Shown piece by piece: positions 48,101 to 59,164 of a DNA stretch of 64,000 nucleotides (the first letter of the stretch is position 1; each line of letters begins with the position of its first letter). The position numbers and the translations under genes are program-made. A model generated the notes under the pieces. The model did not search any database. It was not told where the DNA came from and saw only the letters and a list, made by a program, of their open reading frames with translations. This DNA comes from Arenicola marina (lineage: Eukaryota; Annelida; Polychaeta; Arenicolidae). Location of the stretch: assembly GCA_964019135.1 (NCBI GenBank), contig OZ025248.1, positions 36,015,670 to 36,079,669 on the forward strand. The letters are read 5' to 3'.

Positions 48101-49905
48101 TGATGTGATAATACTGGCTTGTTCCGTCAACATTCTTAAAATATGCAGAATCAATGGGAATATTTGTAAACAGACAGATGCATGCTTACCGACATAAATT
48201 GATTAACTTCTTAGATGACATAGTTGGTACAATTACAACAAATTTATTTGAGCACACTCATACCTTCGCTTTGGCTTCCTTCAGCAACTTTTCTGAGTTC
48301 ATGCGCTTCACATTTGCATCTTGAACCATTTTATTGGCTTCCTGAAGACAGAATAAATAAAGTTGTTTAAACTTCGTGATTGCAGCAAAAAACCTTGAAG
48401 AGCAATTGTTTTACTAATATATGTCACCTAAGGTCTTTTGTTAAGAAACCTTAAGGTATACACAAGGCAAATAATAGACCATAATAACTGGTACTGACTT
48501 CTGAGCCAAGTTCTTGCAACATTAAAATACATTTCGCCATACACAAGTTATTTACCTCAAACAGCTTTGCTGTTAAGTCCTCCAGCTCTTCACTCATTTG
48601 TTCATGTACTTTGGAAAGCTTCTTGCATTCGTCATCTTTTAATTTTAACTCCTTTATAAAAAAACAAAACAGTTGTCTTCTTTAGGTATCCATACATATC
48701 CCACAAAAACTGGAAACATTAAATGACATATTGATTAAAAAGATTTTGATAACTGATTTGATCCCATTCATATCTAGATTTAGCCCTGCTAAATTATTAT
48801 TTAGCACTGTATAAGCAAAATATGCAACCAATAAATAAAGATGTCTTATTTCAATATTGTTTATACAATTACAACAAAACATATATTGCATAATAACACT
48901 AAAATATATATATTGATAATAATTACAAAAAAACATGCATTGATGAACTAACTTACTGTTTGCGCCTTAAACAGCTCCTCCTTTAGTCGAGAATGAGCAT
49001 GCTCTTTTACCTCAAGAATTGAAGCACTTCTTCTTCTTATCAACTCTGCTTCTTTTTCAACTTCACTAATATCTGTTTCTGAATGACTGTCAATTAAAGT
49101 AGATATATCACTTTGAAATATATAAGATATAATGAAATGGGATTGAATGAGATATATACAAAATTTAGGAATACTTTACCATTACATCTGGAATGGTCAG
49201 ACTAGAAGTTGTTGAAAGTGGTGGTATTACCTAAAGGTCCCAGTATATATCTGTCCTTTGAAACTATATATAAAGATAAAAAGCTCAAGATTGCTTTCTC
49301 CCTACTTATTAATATTAGATGAATTACATGACCCTAAAATAATATCAAAAGTATTACATGTCATTAAAGCTATGAACTAAATAATTCATATATTTACTAC
49401 TACACTCACTGGCAGCTCTATAATATAAACTTACTTCTTATATCTGCATGCTAAACTTAAATGAGATATATCTTAGATTATACTGATATATACTTCAAGT
49501 TTGACCACTCTTACCATATTTAAATAAATGCAATAAATAAGTAATATAATTTTGTTTAATAAATATATAAATTACAAACCCATCAGTAACTCCTCCATTC
49601 TTCATCTTGGTTTTCTTTTTACTTCTTCTTATGACTTCAGTACCCTTTTCTAATGATATTTGAGAGTCAGAACTTGAACAAGACATCGATCTTTGTATGC
49701 TTCCGTCATCATCTGACATTTTCTGTGATGGCCAGACCTTTTCCTCTTGCGCAGGAATCAAACCTCTGTTAGTAGTCAGGGGTGGGATTGTTCCACTTAG
49801 CATTGAAGCATTTGGAGGCGCCTTTGATCCATTTAGTGTGTTATTATTCATTTGTAAATGATCTCCATCACTGGCACAAGAAAGTGCTAAGCTCACTTCA
49901 GTCAT
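45153..49905 (-). CDS. RAB3IP: Rabin8/RAB3IP-family guanine nucleotide exchange factor for Rab8
   Basis: Activates Rab8 (SEC4 family) by GDP release on secretory and pre-ciliary vesicles. Ten coding exons on the minus strand: 49905-49580, 49086-48957, 48651-48556, 48341-48264, 47748-47509, 46946-46818, 46393-46314, 45929-45830, 45498-45432, 45223-45153. All sites are GT-AG, phases agree and they give 438 residues, against 476 in human RAB3IP. Residues 1-108 are a Ser-rich variable head. About 115-235 is the Sec2-type coiled coil that binds the Rab ([20 protein letters not shown], then [35 protein letters not shown]). The C-terminal half has the conserved CALT...[18 protein letters not shown] and [11 protein letters not shown] blocks. 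An in-frame TAG lies two codons before the ATG, fixing the start. Probably the single ortholog of vertebrate RAB3IP and RAB3IL1. No damage is seen. Confidence 0.95.
46078..46150 (-). mobile_element. tRNA-derived SINE head (RAB3IP intron 8 side)
   Basis: On the minus strand GCCCGCGTAGCTCAGTCGGT strongly resembles the 5' half of a tRNA with box A, but the box B region is degenerate (TGCGGTCAATGCCC) and the acceptor stem does not close. A SINE or tRNA pseudogene. Confidence 0.5.
47045..47122 (-). mobile_element. tRNA-derived SINE (RAB3IP intron)
   Basis: Minus strand: GGTAGCTTAGTAGGTTAGAG (box A-like), then a body ending CCTGAATACACAACCAACC, the same tail type as the SINE at 53522-53745. Confidence 0.5.
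47765..48040. repeat. 32-bp A+T-rich array in RAB3IP intron 4
   Basis: About eight copies with TATACATGTATATTTG and ATAAAGTTTACTATTA, starting about 17 bp from the exon 5 acceptor. Confidence 0.9.
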
Positions 49906-50319
49906 GACAAACTAGATTCTGTTGTAAAACGAGATCTGCACAAGCATGTACAGAAAAAAAAAAAACTATTATCGGATATCAAACGCAGGGTAATAAAGAA
50001 TTATCTATCCATCTATCTTATCTATTAATTTTGTAAATGCCAAAATCTGAAAATGGGCAAAAGCAACAGCGTCAAAAAGGGGTGGAGCAGCGGCAAGCTG
50101 TGACACTTCCTGTGAGAAATCTGTTTGTAAACAGTGAATGTCCAACAATTGTTGTGTGTTTTAGGACTCAAACCAACCCTAAAGTTAAGAAACTAAACGG
50201 TTCTCGTTCCTATTTCGATACATAAAAGTCAATCGACGGTTTTTTTTAGCCATAGCTCCATAACTTTTTGGAAAACTAATGCTCACTATCACAGCACAAT
50301 CACAGCTGGGAATCCATAC

Positions 50320-50360
50320 CGTCCTCTGCGCACGCGCAGTTAAGCTGTACCGGAAGTTAG
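50320..50360 (-). promoter_or_regulatory. Candidate RAB3IP promoter core
   Basis: An NRF1-like palindrome (TGCGCACGCGCAGT, 50327-50340) sits beside an ETS motif (ACCGGAAGT, 50349-50357), about 420 bp upstream of the RAB3IP ATG. This pair is typical of TATA-less housekeeping promoters, which often fire both ways; no plus-strand gene is evident. Confidence 0.5.
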
Positions 50361-51062
50361 AGTATCGAATCTAAAATCTTGGGCTGACGTTCTGTTTTAT
50401 CGTTCCTTTTAGGTAAGAACAACGCCAAATCTTATCATTTATGCAGCCGAATGCACAAATGGGTTAACGCCAATTGCATTCCATCAAAATATCAACATCG
50501 CAGCTTTTATATTGCCTTACTGAATGTCAGATGAAACATTTTGGCATTGGGCCAGCGTTTCATTCCTCCCTGTCCGCTTCTCCCCTGTCGGCTAACACAA
50601 CTTCACAAGTCAGCCAGGTTTGACGTCAGAACCTCGGGTTCGTTCTCGAAAGCCAATATATAACCAATGCAATTCAAGGTTGTAAACAACAACACGGTTC
50701 ACCTCTCGCTGGAATAGAAAGTAAGAAACGTCTTGTGGAATCAGAGACCTGTGGTTTGGCATACCTTGGCTTGGGCCCTAATCAGATCTAAACTTACTAA
50801 TCTAAACTTGTCACTTGGCACACTGAGCCTGAGGCTGACGTTAGGACTTACTAGTGTAGGATCTGTTTACATGTTCACCTAGGCCACTGCCCAGGTCCTA
50901 CTGCAAACATAGCCAGTGGAACTGGCAGTGACCCCGGTAAGTAACAGGCCCACAGAGGCTTGTGTCAAGCTTTGCCAGTGTGTAACTCTATAAGAATAGA
51001 GCTATAGATCTACACTGGCTGTGAACAGGCCAGAGTTTGTATAGCATGAAAACCAGGCATTA
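50361..51062. other. Upstream flank of RAB3IP; no gene seen
   Basis: Unique-looking sequence without coding frames of note, up to the MITE at 51063. Confidence 0.5.
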
Positions 51063-51540
51063 AAGTCAAAGTCATAAATGCTATAGACACATGTTTCGGC
51101 CCATATTTTCCGCATATTTGCCTTAATCACTCTCAAAATCCCTGACATGAGAAAGCAACACTAGACCATTTTAATGATACCAAATTTATATTTGTAATGC
51201 GATGTTATCCTTTTTTATGACACAAAGAATATTTCTCCATGCTGACACGCCATTGGCAGAAAACGCTCTGTCGCCAAATACTAAAATATACATCATAAAA
51301 TTATGGTTGCCATGGCACCAAATGTGCTTTGAACAATAAATACTCTATATTCATACAAGCCACAAGGATGCCATGGCAACTATAGAGCCTTTCATGGTCT
51401 GTTATTTAGTCTATTTGTAAAAGTGTGTCGGCTGCTAATGGAGTGTCAGCTTTCTCACGTCAGTGATTTTGAGAGTGATCGAGGCAAATTCGTGGAAAAT
51501 ATAGGCCGAAACCTGTGTCTACAGCATTTATGACTGACTT
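51063..51540. mobile_element. 478-bp MITE with about 90-bp TIRs and TA duplication
   Basis: The left arm begins AAGTCAAAGTCATAAATGCT and the right arm, reverse-complemented, AAGTCAGTCATAAATGCT. Both continue through GTTTCGGCC, TATTTTCC and ATCACTCTCAAAATC for about 90 bp. TA flanks both ends (51061-51062 and 51541-51542). No coding frame; probably Tc1/mariner-like targeting. Confidence 0.93.
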
Positions 51541-51542
51541 TA

Positions 51543-52555
51543 GTTGAAAACAAAATGTGTGACAGGACTGGCAATTTAGTCTAACTTAGATCTATATCAG
51601 CAGAGATCTATAAGTCTTATTACTTTATTGGATTCATATGAAAGTATATTATATATATTAGTAATTGGGTTAAGTGGGGGATAGCCAGTATAATACTTAT
51701 TGACTCATAGCCTTTTATAATTATATATTGCCAACTGCAGCTATAGATATAAGTAATTTAATTAAATACAAGTTTATACTATAAGTACATGATGTATAAC
51801 TTGATATATATATGTAACTTTTACTTAATGCCATAGGTCTATAAATAATTAGGTATATGGTATATTGAATTATACAACAGTGGTCAACATTAACTTTTAA
51901 GGCAAGTGATTGTAATAATCTATCTGACCGAAATAAGAAAAATAACACTTTCATATTGGTCCTCTCCAAAAATGCCATATTGTGATATTTGGAAACCAGT
52001 CACTGCTTTTAGTCATCAAACTGTGGGCCGTCCACTATGGTAAGATGAAATCTGTGGCAATTTTAAACATTGGACCAATAGCAACAGCTCTCCAAGAATT
52101 TTATATAACTGAATTGTTCCCGCCAAGGGTATTAGCCAGAATTTTTTTTTTGCCAGCCAATGCATTGGTTGCATTTTGAGCTCGCAATTTATAATTCTAT
52201 AAACAAAAATGTGATAGCTATGATTTTCCTCTAAACCTCCTGACAAAAAGCCCCACCCCAAATTGAAAAGGCCTGCCAGATGGGTCAGCTGCTGGGTGGA
52301 CAGATTTTCAATTTGGCTGGCATATTTTCAATTTGACGGGCAGTCACGTACTTTTTACCTGCCCAAAAAAAGGCAGGTCTCTGGCTAATACCCTGTTCCT
52401 GCCTAACACAAATATTTACCCTGGGGAGTATCTCAAGGTAATTGACTGCTGTGACATGCAACTGAAAAGGGTGTCTTTTTTATGCATTTGGGTATGCCAG
52501 TGGGGCCTAAATAATGCATATTCGGTACCTGCATGGGTCTGCTTTGTCCTCGTCA
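51543..52555. other. Gene-free stretch
   Basis: A+T-rich DNA without a recognisable gene. 52125-52395 has short inverted matches (GCCAGCCAATGCATTGG region; TTTTCAATTTG twice). Confidence 0.45.
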
Positions 52556-52559
52556 GTGC

Positions 52560-53412
52560 CAGCAGTCATAAAGCAGGCTGGGCCATGCGAGCACTGATAA
52601 AGCAGGAGCAGGCCATTCAAGCAATGATAAAGTAGGCTAGGCCATGCGAGCAGTGATCAAGCAAGCAGGGTTTTCCATGCGAGCACTGATAAAGCAGGCT
52701 AGGCCTTGCGAGCACTGACAAAACAGGCTAGGCCATGCGAACACTGCTAAAGGCTAGGCCATGCAAGCACTAACAACGCAGGCTAGGCCATGCAAGCACT
52801 GATAAAGCAGGCTAGGCCATGCGACCAGTGATACAGCACGCTAGGCTATGCGAGCAGTGATAAAGCAGGCTAGACCATGCGAGCACTGATAAAGCAGGCT
52901 AGGCCAAGCGATCACTGACAAAGCAGGTTAGGCCATGCGAGCACTGATAAAGCAGGAGCAGGCTAGGCTATGTGAGCACTGACAAAGGCTAGGCCATGCG
53001 AGCACTGTTAAAGGTTAGGCCATACGAGCACTGACAAATGCTGGGCCATGCGAGCACTGATAAAGCAGGCTAGGCCATGTGAGCACTGTTAAAGGGTAGG
53101 CCACGTGAGCACTGACAAAGCAGGCTAGGCCATGCGAGGACTAACAAAGCAGGCTAGGCCATGCGATCACTGACAAAGGATAGGCCATGCGAGCAGTGAT
53201 AAAGGCTAGGCCATGCGAGCATTGATAAAGGCTAGGCCATGCAAGCACTGATTAAGGCTAGGCCATGCGAGCATTGATAAAGGCTAGGCCATGCGAGCAT
53301 TGATAAAGGCTAGGTCATGCGAGCAGTGACAAAGGCTAGGCCATGCGAGCATTGATAAAGGCTAGGCCATGCAAGCACTGATCAAGGCTAGGCCATGCGA
53401 GCACTGATAAGT
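52560..53412. repeat. About 22-36-bp variable tandem array
   Basis: About 28 copies built from GGCTAGGCCATGCGAGCACT and GATAAAGCA, with unit length varying because the AGCAGG part is present or absent. Confidence 0.93.
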
Positions 53413-53521
53413 CACAGTCACAGAAGTACCATTTAGCAGACAAACATCAAACACATCATATTGTGATGATAACTTTGCAGTTATAGGCCTATATAAAGTT
53501 CCAAGATCAAGTACGTTTTTG

Positions 53522-53745
53522 GTTGGTTGTATATCCAGGACACTTTAACCACTTTTGATCATATCGCGTCAATGGGAGAAGGAAGGAAGAGTGGAGCCAA
53601 GAAGGATATGGGATCTTTATCCTGCGACCACACAGACCTGTCCACAGCAGGGCTCGAACTACCGATCCGCGTGCCGTTAGGCTTTCAGATTGCTAGAACA
53701 CTTAATGCGAGCACTCTAGCCCACTGAGCCATCGCGCCGTCCCCA
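53522..53745 (-). mobile_element. tRNA-derived SINE, about 220 bp
   Basis: Minus strand: box A (ATGGCTCAGTGGGCTAGAGT), box B (GGTAGTTCGAGCCC) about 75 bp later, then a body of about 130 bp ending CCTGGATATACAACCAACC. The copy at 47045 has the same tail. This is the fullest SINE copy in the window. Confidence 0.75.
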
Positions 53746-55460
53746 ACTATCTTTGTGAAGAGGTTAATGTATAGTGCTGACCTGATAAGGCGGGCAGGGG
53801 GCAATGCGATCAGATTTGGACACATACTTAACCTCAGCTCTCTGGTTACACACCCAGTTTCCACTGCAGTATCACGTGCCGATCACGGACATCTCTGTCT
53901 GGCACCTGTCCTTACAGAATTGGGTTCTGGTGACTCCGTTAATTTTTACGTTGGGGCCAAAGACTAACGAAAATAGTTATTGTCAATCTGACCTAACCTG
54001 CAGCGTGTTATGATTGCGGTTGTTATTCCATGCAAAGTGTGGCCAACAAACAGATGCCCAAACGGTCGGCATGGTCGGCTAATTAATGTCAAAGACAAAA
54101 CCAGATGGTTTTTGAAATTATACCCACTCTAAAACTGCCCGTGCACCATTTGTCCACCTAAATAGAATGGCTTCCAATTTGGTTTTTAAAGTTTATTGGA
54201 CACATGGTGTGTGAACTTTGTGTTTACTCTTGTGTTCTTCATATTTATGTTCCCGTTAATAACCGAAAAAGGGGAAGCGATGTCAGAATTGTGATGAAAA
54301 AATGGTCCGTCCCACAGAGAGCCACATTACTGCAACTGAGATAAACATGTTTTGCCAAAAGTGTCTTCTAATAATTTTAATTTATTTATTGCAAGTGCTA
54401 AGAATAATGTAGCCGCTTTAAGTTTGGTTTGGTGACTATGGTTCTAGTGTATTATTTCTCAGCCAGATGTACCTGCGTAGTACCCCCCCCCCTCCCTCCG
54501 CCCTATAAGCACCCTCCGCAGACAATGTGGGTCGCAGTGCTCTTTGTAACTAGTAGTTTTGGTGTACTTGGCAAAACTATGTTGTTACGTTATGTAAACC
54601 GCTTATGACCCTTATCTCGTTAACCTTGGTGTACCCCCACCCCCCCTCTCCGTACCCGATTGACGGGGGGAGGGGGGTCGCAGGTGCCTTAATGTGAACG
54701 CACTGGGACTGGCGCTTGTAAGCTAGGTTGGGCAGAGGCGGGGGGTGGCAGTGGAACTGTGGATTTTCCGGGCTCATATGACCCCGCCGACGTTTCGCAC
54801 TGCTTTTTTCCTAACCCCCCCCCCACCAAAGACGCCATCCCGTCTAGACCTGTACCCATACGGGCGCTCAGGGACAGACCATTTAAATCATAGGGGGTGT
54901 TGGGAACTGAACATATTTTTGGACGAATAATGTCGTCCTTGCTTCAAATTTGTCTTAGATATTGTGATGTAGATGCGTGATATATAAATGAAGATATTAA
55001 CCACCCCCTTCACCCCGTTTATAAACGAAATTATGTGTTCCTGTAGCAACCTGAGATACTTCGCTAGCCATGGACATTGCTTTAGTCATCGGGGTTCAAG
55101 GAACCCCGCTGACATAATTAGGCAGTGCGTCACTGAACTAGAACTGAAAGTGTAAGTTGGTGTCGCTGCTGTGTTCAGTGCGTGGACCGCGACTGGCGTT
55201 GAAGAACGCTTTATAGTAAGTTATAAACTACTTGGGGTTTGTTGTTCGCCATGTTAGTGACACGTTTGTACGCAAGTAGTGTGCCACGAGGGCAATAACA
55301 CTGCAATCATCAGGCGCTTATGACCCGAGAGTACTGTTGTTCTATGAAGGCTCTGAGGACACGGGACCCATAGAGCGACAAAGATGATTGACCGATTCCT
55401 GAAGTCTGTGACTCATCGTCAGTCCTGGTGTCTAGCTAAATGGTGATCCATCATTAGTTT
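53746..55460. other. Gene-free stretch
   Basis: No gene recognised. C/G runs lie at about 54483-54492, 54638-54678 and 54815-54825. Confidence 0.5.
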
Positions 55461-55463
55461 CCA

Positions 55464-56235
55464 GTGGGTGTCCACTCGGATGTGGGTGTCCACTTGGATG
55501 TGGGTGTCCACTTCGATGTGGGTGTCCACTCGGATGTGGGTGTCCACTTGGATGTGGGTCTCCACTTGGATGTGGGTGTCCACTCGGATGTGGGTGTCCA
55601 CTTGGATGTGGGTGTCCACTTGGATGTGGGTGTCCGCTTAGATGTGGGTGTCCGCTTGGATGTGGGTGTCCACTTGGATGTGGTGTCCACTCGGATGTGG
55701 GTGTCCACTTAGATGTGGGTGTCCACTTGGTTATGGGTGTCTACTTGGAGGTGGGTGTCCACTCGGATGTGAGTGTCCACTTGGATGTGGGTGTCCACTT
55801 GGATATGGGTGTCCACTTGGATGTGAGTGTCCACTTGGATGTGGGTGTCCACTTGGATGTGGGTGTCCACTTGGATGTGGGTGTCCACTTGGATGTGGGT
55901 GTCCACTTAGATGTGGGTGTCCACTTGGTTATGGGTGTCTACTTGGAGGTGGGTGTCCACTTGGATGTGAGTGTCCCCTTGGATGTGGGTGTCCACTTGG
56001 ATATGGGTGTCCACTTGGATGTGAGTGTCCACTTGGATGTGGGTGTCCACTTGGATGTGGGTGTCCACTTGGATGTGGATGTCCACTTGGCTGTGAGTGT
56101 CCACTTTTATGTGGATGTCCGCTTGGATGTGGGTGTCCACTTGGATATGGATGTCCACTTAGATGTGGGCCCCTACCTGCTCTCTCCTCCGACGCCGCCT
56201 GCTACCGCTTGGATGTGGGTGTCCGCTTGGATGTG
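55464..56235. repeat. 18-bp minisatellite, about 42 copies
   Basis: The unit is GTGGGTGTCCACTTGGAT with variants. From about 55697 a block of roughly 220 bp is repeated with the same variants (GGTTATGGGTGTCTACTTGG at about 55728 and 55928). The right edge carries a CTCCGACGCCGCCTGCTACC segment twice (to about 56275). Open frames across it are artefacts. Confidence 0.95.
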
Positions 56236-56275
56236 GGCCCATACCTCCTTTCTCCTCCGACGCCGCCTGCTACCT

Positions 56276-57550
56276 CCCCCCCCCCTCCTATCCCACTCCC
56301 CCTCCCTCCCCCTCCCTTCCCATCCCCATCCCCCCTCCCTCTTCCCTACCCTCCTCTCTCCTCCGCCTCCGCAATCCAGATTCTAACCCAAGCGGGCGGT
56401 CCGGTAAGCCACCCCGTTATAACGGGTCTCGCTCGGTATCTCCCGCCTCATTTGTCACCCGCTACATAACCCCCGGTGTATGTTATCATGTTGATGTTAT
56501 GTTATCTGCCGAGTGCGCTATGAACGAAGTCTCGCGAGACTTATTAGGCATGGCATTCTTTGACTGGAGTTAATTGGATTTCTGATTATACCAACCATGA
56601 TTTTATACAGCATTGACGCAAGGGGGTGTGGGGGGGGGGGGGGCAGATCGCCCTTAATTAAGCTACTGTTTATTGTCAACGATGATTTCACTGGCTGCAA
56701 TTACTGTAATGACAAAAACATACTTTAGGCCTGACATATTCATAATTTAAATCATGTTTTGCTTCGTGTACATTGGGCCTGTTGCCGAAGTACGAATAAA
56801 TACGAATCAACATATACTATAAAAACGAGCAGATACGCAAAGAAGCATAACGTATTCGATTTATGGTGCACTAAAACAGATCCAGGCTGCGTTATTGATG
56901 ATATGATGTGGATATATTGCGGTAAACTGGTTTAGCCATTGATAGCATAGCAACCCGCCACCACCCGCATCTGGCAAGGAATACAACGAACCCTTATTGG
57001 TGGTGGGCCTCGTGCCTCGTTCAAGCACCTGTATGTAATACAGCAGCGTAGGTGCGTTTTGCTGGGTTGTATTGCCTGCTGTTGTGGAGCATTGATGAAT
57101 GATTGGCCTCTACATGACATATATACGTATATGTATATATTTATATATATATAGTTGCGCATTGTCCGCACCCCTATGTCGTGTAGCTTACCCTTAGACC
57201 CACATGGCTTCGCTTCGTTATGTTCGACCCGCCGATGACAATGTGTGATGACCCTCTCCCAGCCCAATGTCCGCAGGTGTTCATATAAGGGAGGCACCAG
57301 TCCTCAGGTTCTGGCCTTTTAGTTTTAGTTCGCCTGGAGGTGTCAACGGCGGGGAGCGCTCCGACACGGTCCAGAATTTACTAAATATTTTGAGCTAAAT
57401 AAATTGTCAAGTCGTATTATCCAGCTTTTCATAGTCTGCGACGAGGCCTAATAATATCGTAAAGGAGGCTGGGAGTTTCTGCGTTGAAGTCACCTTCAGG
57501 ATAGCCGTTGTTGTGAAGCGTTGCGTTGAAGTCGCCTGCCAGTGTTCGCC
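56276..57550. other. Gene-free stretch, C-rich then unique
   Basis: A strongly strand-biased C+T-rich segment (56276-56370) is followed by unique sequence, a G-run (about 56628-56643) and an A+T-rich segment (57119-57150). No gene found. Confidence 0.5.
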
Positions 57551-57554
57551 TTCG

Positions 57555-58100
57555 CTAAGCGCTTAATCGCGCCATGGCTGCCTGTGTGGATTTACCGCGC
57601 GAAGGCCCAAATGTCATCCTGGGTGAGGGCGATAAAGTCAGTGAGCCGAAGAGAGCAGGCCAATGTGGCCATAGTACTTCCTTAATAAGGGCGGTCCAAT
57701 GGCTTGCTACCAGGTACGGGTTGAATCTAAGGCTGTCGTGCTGTGTTACTACCAACATATGACGTGTTGTGCGAGTTAGAAAACGAGTTAGTACTCTCAG
57801 TTGGAAAAAGAACTGGTGCCAAAACAGTCTTGTTTGTTGCTTCATACTGTTTGGATTTGTGACGGTGTATGAAGGTCTGTGCTTTGTTGAGTTCAACTGT
57901 CTTGGTTTTGATCGACGTATGTGGCAAGGGAATAATGGTATAGTTAATCGATGGATGTCACAAATGTAGATATATGTGTTGGAAGGGCGAGGTTCGGTAA
58001 CTATCAGTAACGGATCTATGCCGGGGAGACCGGCTGTGTTGCAGGTATCTGTAAGCTCTTGAACTAACATGGAATGTCTGCCAGCGGTTATGGTGTATGT
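57555..58100. other. Unassigned stretch with overlapping open frames
   Basis: A 248-codon minus frame (57555-58301) overlaps the dispersed repeat at one end. On the plus strand a short frame from 57574 starts in a good context (CGCGCCATGG). Neither shows a known domain and I cannot tell which, if any, is real. Confidence 0.3.
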
Positions 58101-58104
58101 GTCC

Positions 58105-58225
58105 GGTCGCTTTGCCACGTAGGGGCAAACCATTGTTTCAGCATAGCTCACGTATGACTCAGCCCACCAGTTACTATAATAATCCATTTCGTGGGCTATC
58201 ACATGAAATATGGAACCTGTATCCG
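58105..58225 (+). repeat. Dispersed repeat copy 4
   Basis: Contains AACCATTGTTTCAGCATAGC, TCACGTATGACTCA and TACTATAATAATCCATTTCG, matching copies 1 and 3. Confidence 0.8.
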
Positions 58226-58249
58226 GCCTGATATGCGGTGAATGCAAGA

Positions 58250-58975
58250 GAAGTGGCACCTTGGGTGTCAGTACCTCTGACACAACACTGTTTGTCCGCA
58301 CTATTGTGTGTTCAATCCAGCTGTGGCACCTTGGGTGTCAGTACCTCTGACACAACACTGTTTGTCCGCACTATTGTGTGTTCAATACAGGTATGGCACC
58401 TTGGGTGTCAGTACCTCTGACACAACACTGTTTGTCCGCACTATTGTGTGTTCAATCCAGCTGTGGCACCTTGGGTGTCAGTACCTCTGACACAACACTG
58501 TTTGTCCGCACTATTGTGTGTTCAATCCAGGTGTGGCACCTTGGGTGTCAGTACCTCTGACACAACACTGTTTGTCCGCACTATTGTGTGTTCAATCCAG
58601 GTGTGGCACCTTGGGTGTCAGTACCTCTGACACAACACCGTTTTGTCCGCACTATTGTGTGTTCAGTCCAGGTGTGGCACCTTGGGTGTCAGTACCTCTG
58701 ACACAACGCTGTTTGTCCGCACTATTGTGTGTTCAATCCAGGTGTGGCACCTTGGGTGTCAGTACCTCTGACACAACACTGTTTGTCCGCACTATTGTGT
58801 GTTCAATCCAGGTGTGGCACCTTGGGTGTCAGTACCTCTGACACAACACTGTTTGTCCGCACTATTGTGTGTTCAATCCAGGTGTGGCACCTTGGGTGTC
58901 AGTACCTCTGACACAACACTGTTTGTCCGCACTATTGTGTGTTCAATCCAGGTGTGGCACCTTGGGTGTTAGACT
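58250..58975. repeat. 70-bp tandem array, about 10 copies
   Basis: Near-identical units with GGCACCTTGGGTGTCAGTAC, CTGACACAACACTG and GTCCGCACTATTGTGTG. The very low divergence points to recent expansion or homogenisation. Confidence 0.96.
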
Positions 58976-59164
58976 ACACTATCCCTCCAAGTTTCATTTC
59001 TTAAACTTTTATTTAATTAATTGGTTTACCTCTTGCCGAGGCGCTGAGGCGCATGCCTTTACTTAGCCTCGTTTTAGATCCGAGGTCCAATTTAGCAACC
59101 GCCAAGCCCACAAAAGTGGCCTGAAACACCCAAATGTTATTTGTGTTTGGCGTTGTCGCTTCAG

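Noticed and set aside
55464-56469. Cys/Gly-rich and Val/His-rich frames
   Set aside because: 18-bp repeat artefact; several frames are open at once.
57555-58301. 248-codon minus frame as a gene
   Set aside because: Half of it lies in a dispersed repeat and the other half has no recognisable domain; kept only as unassigned sequence.
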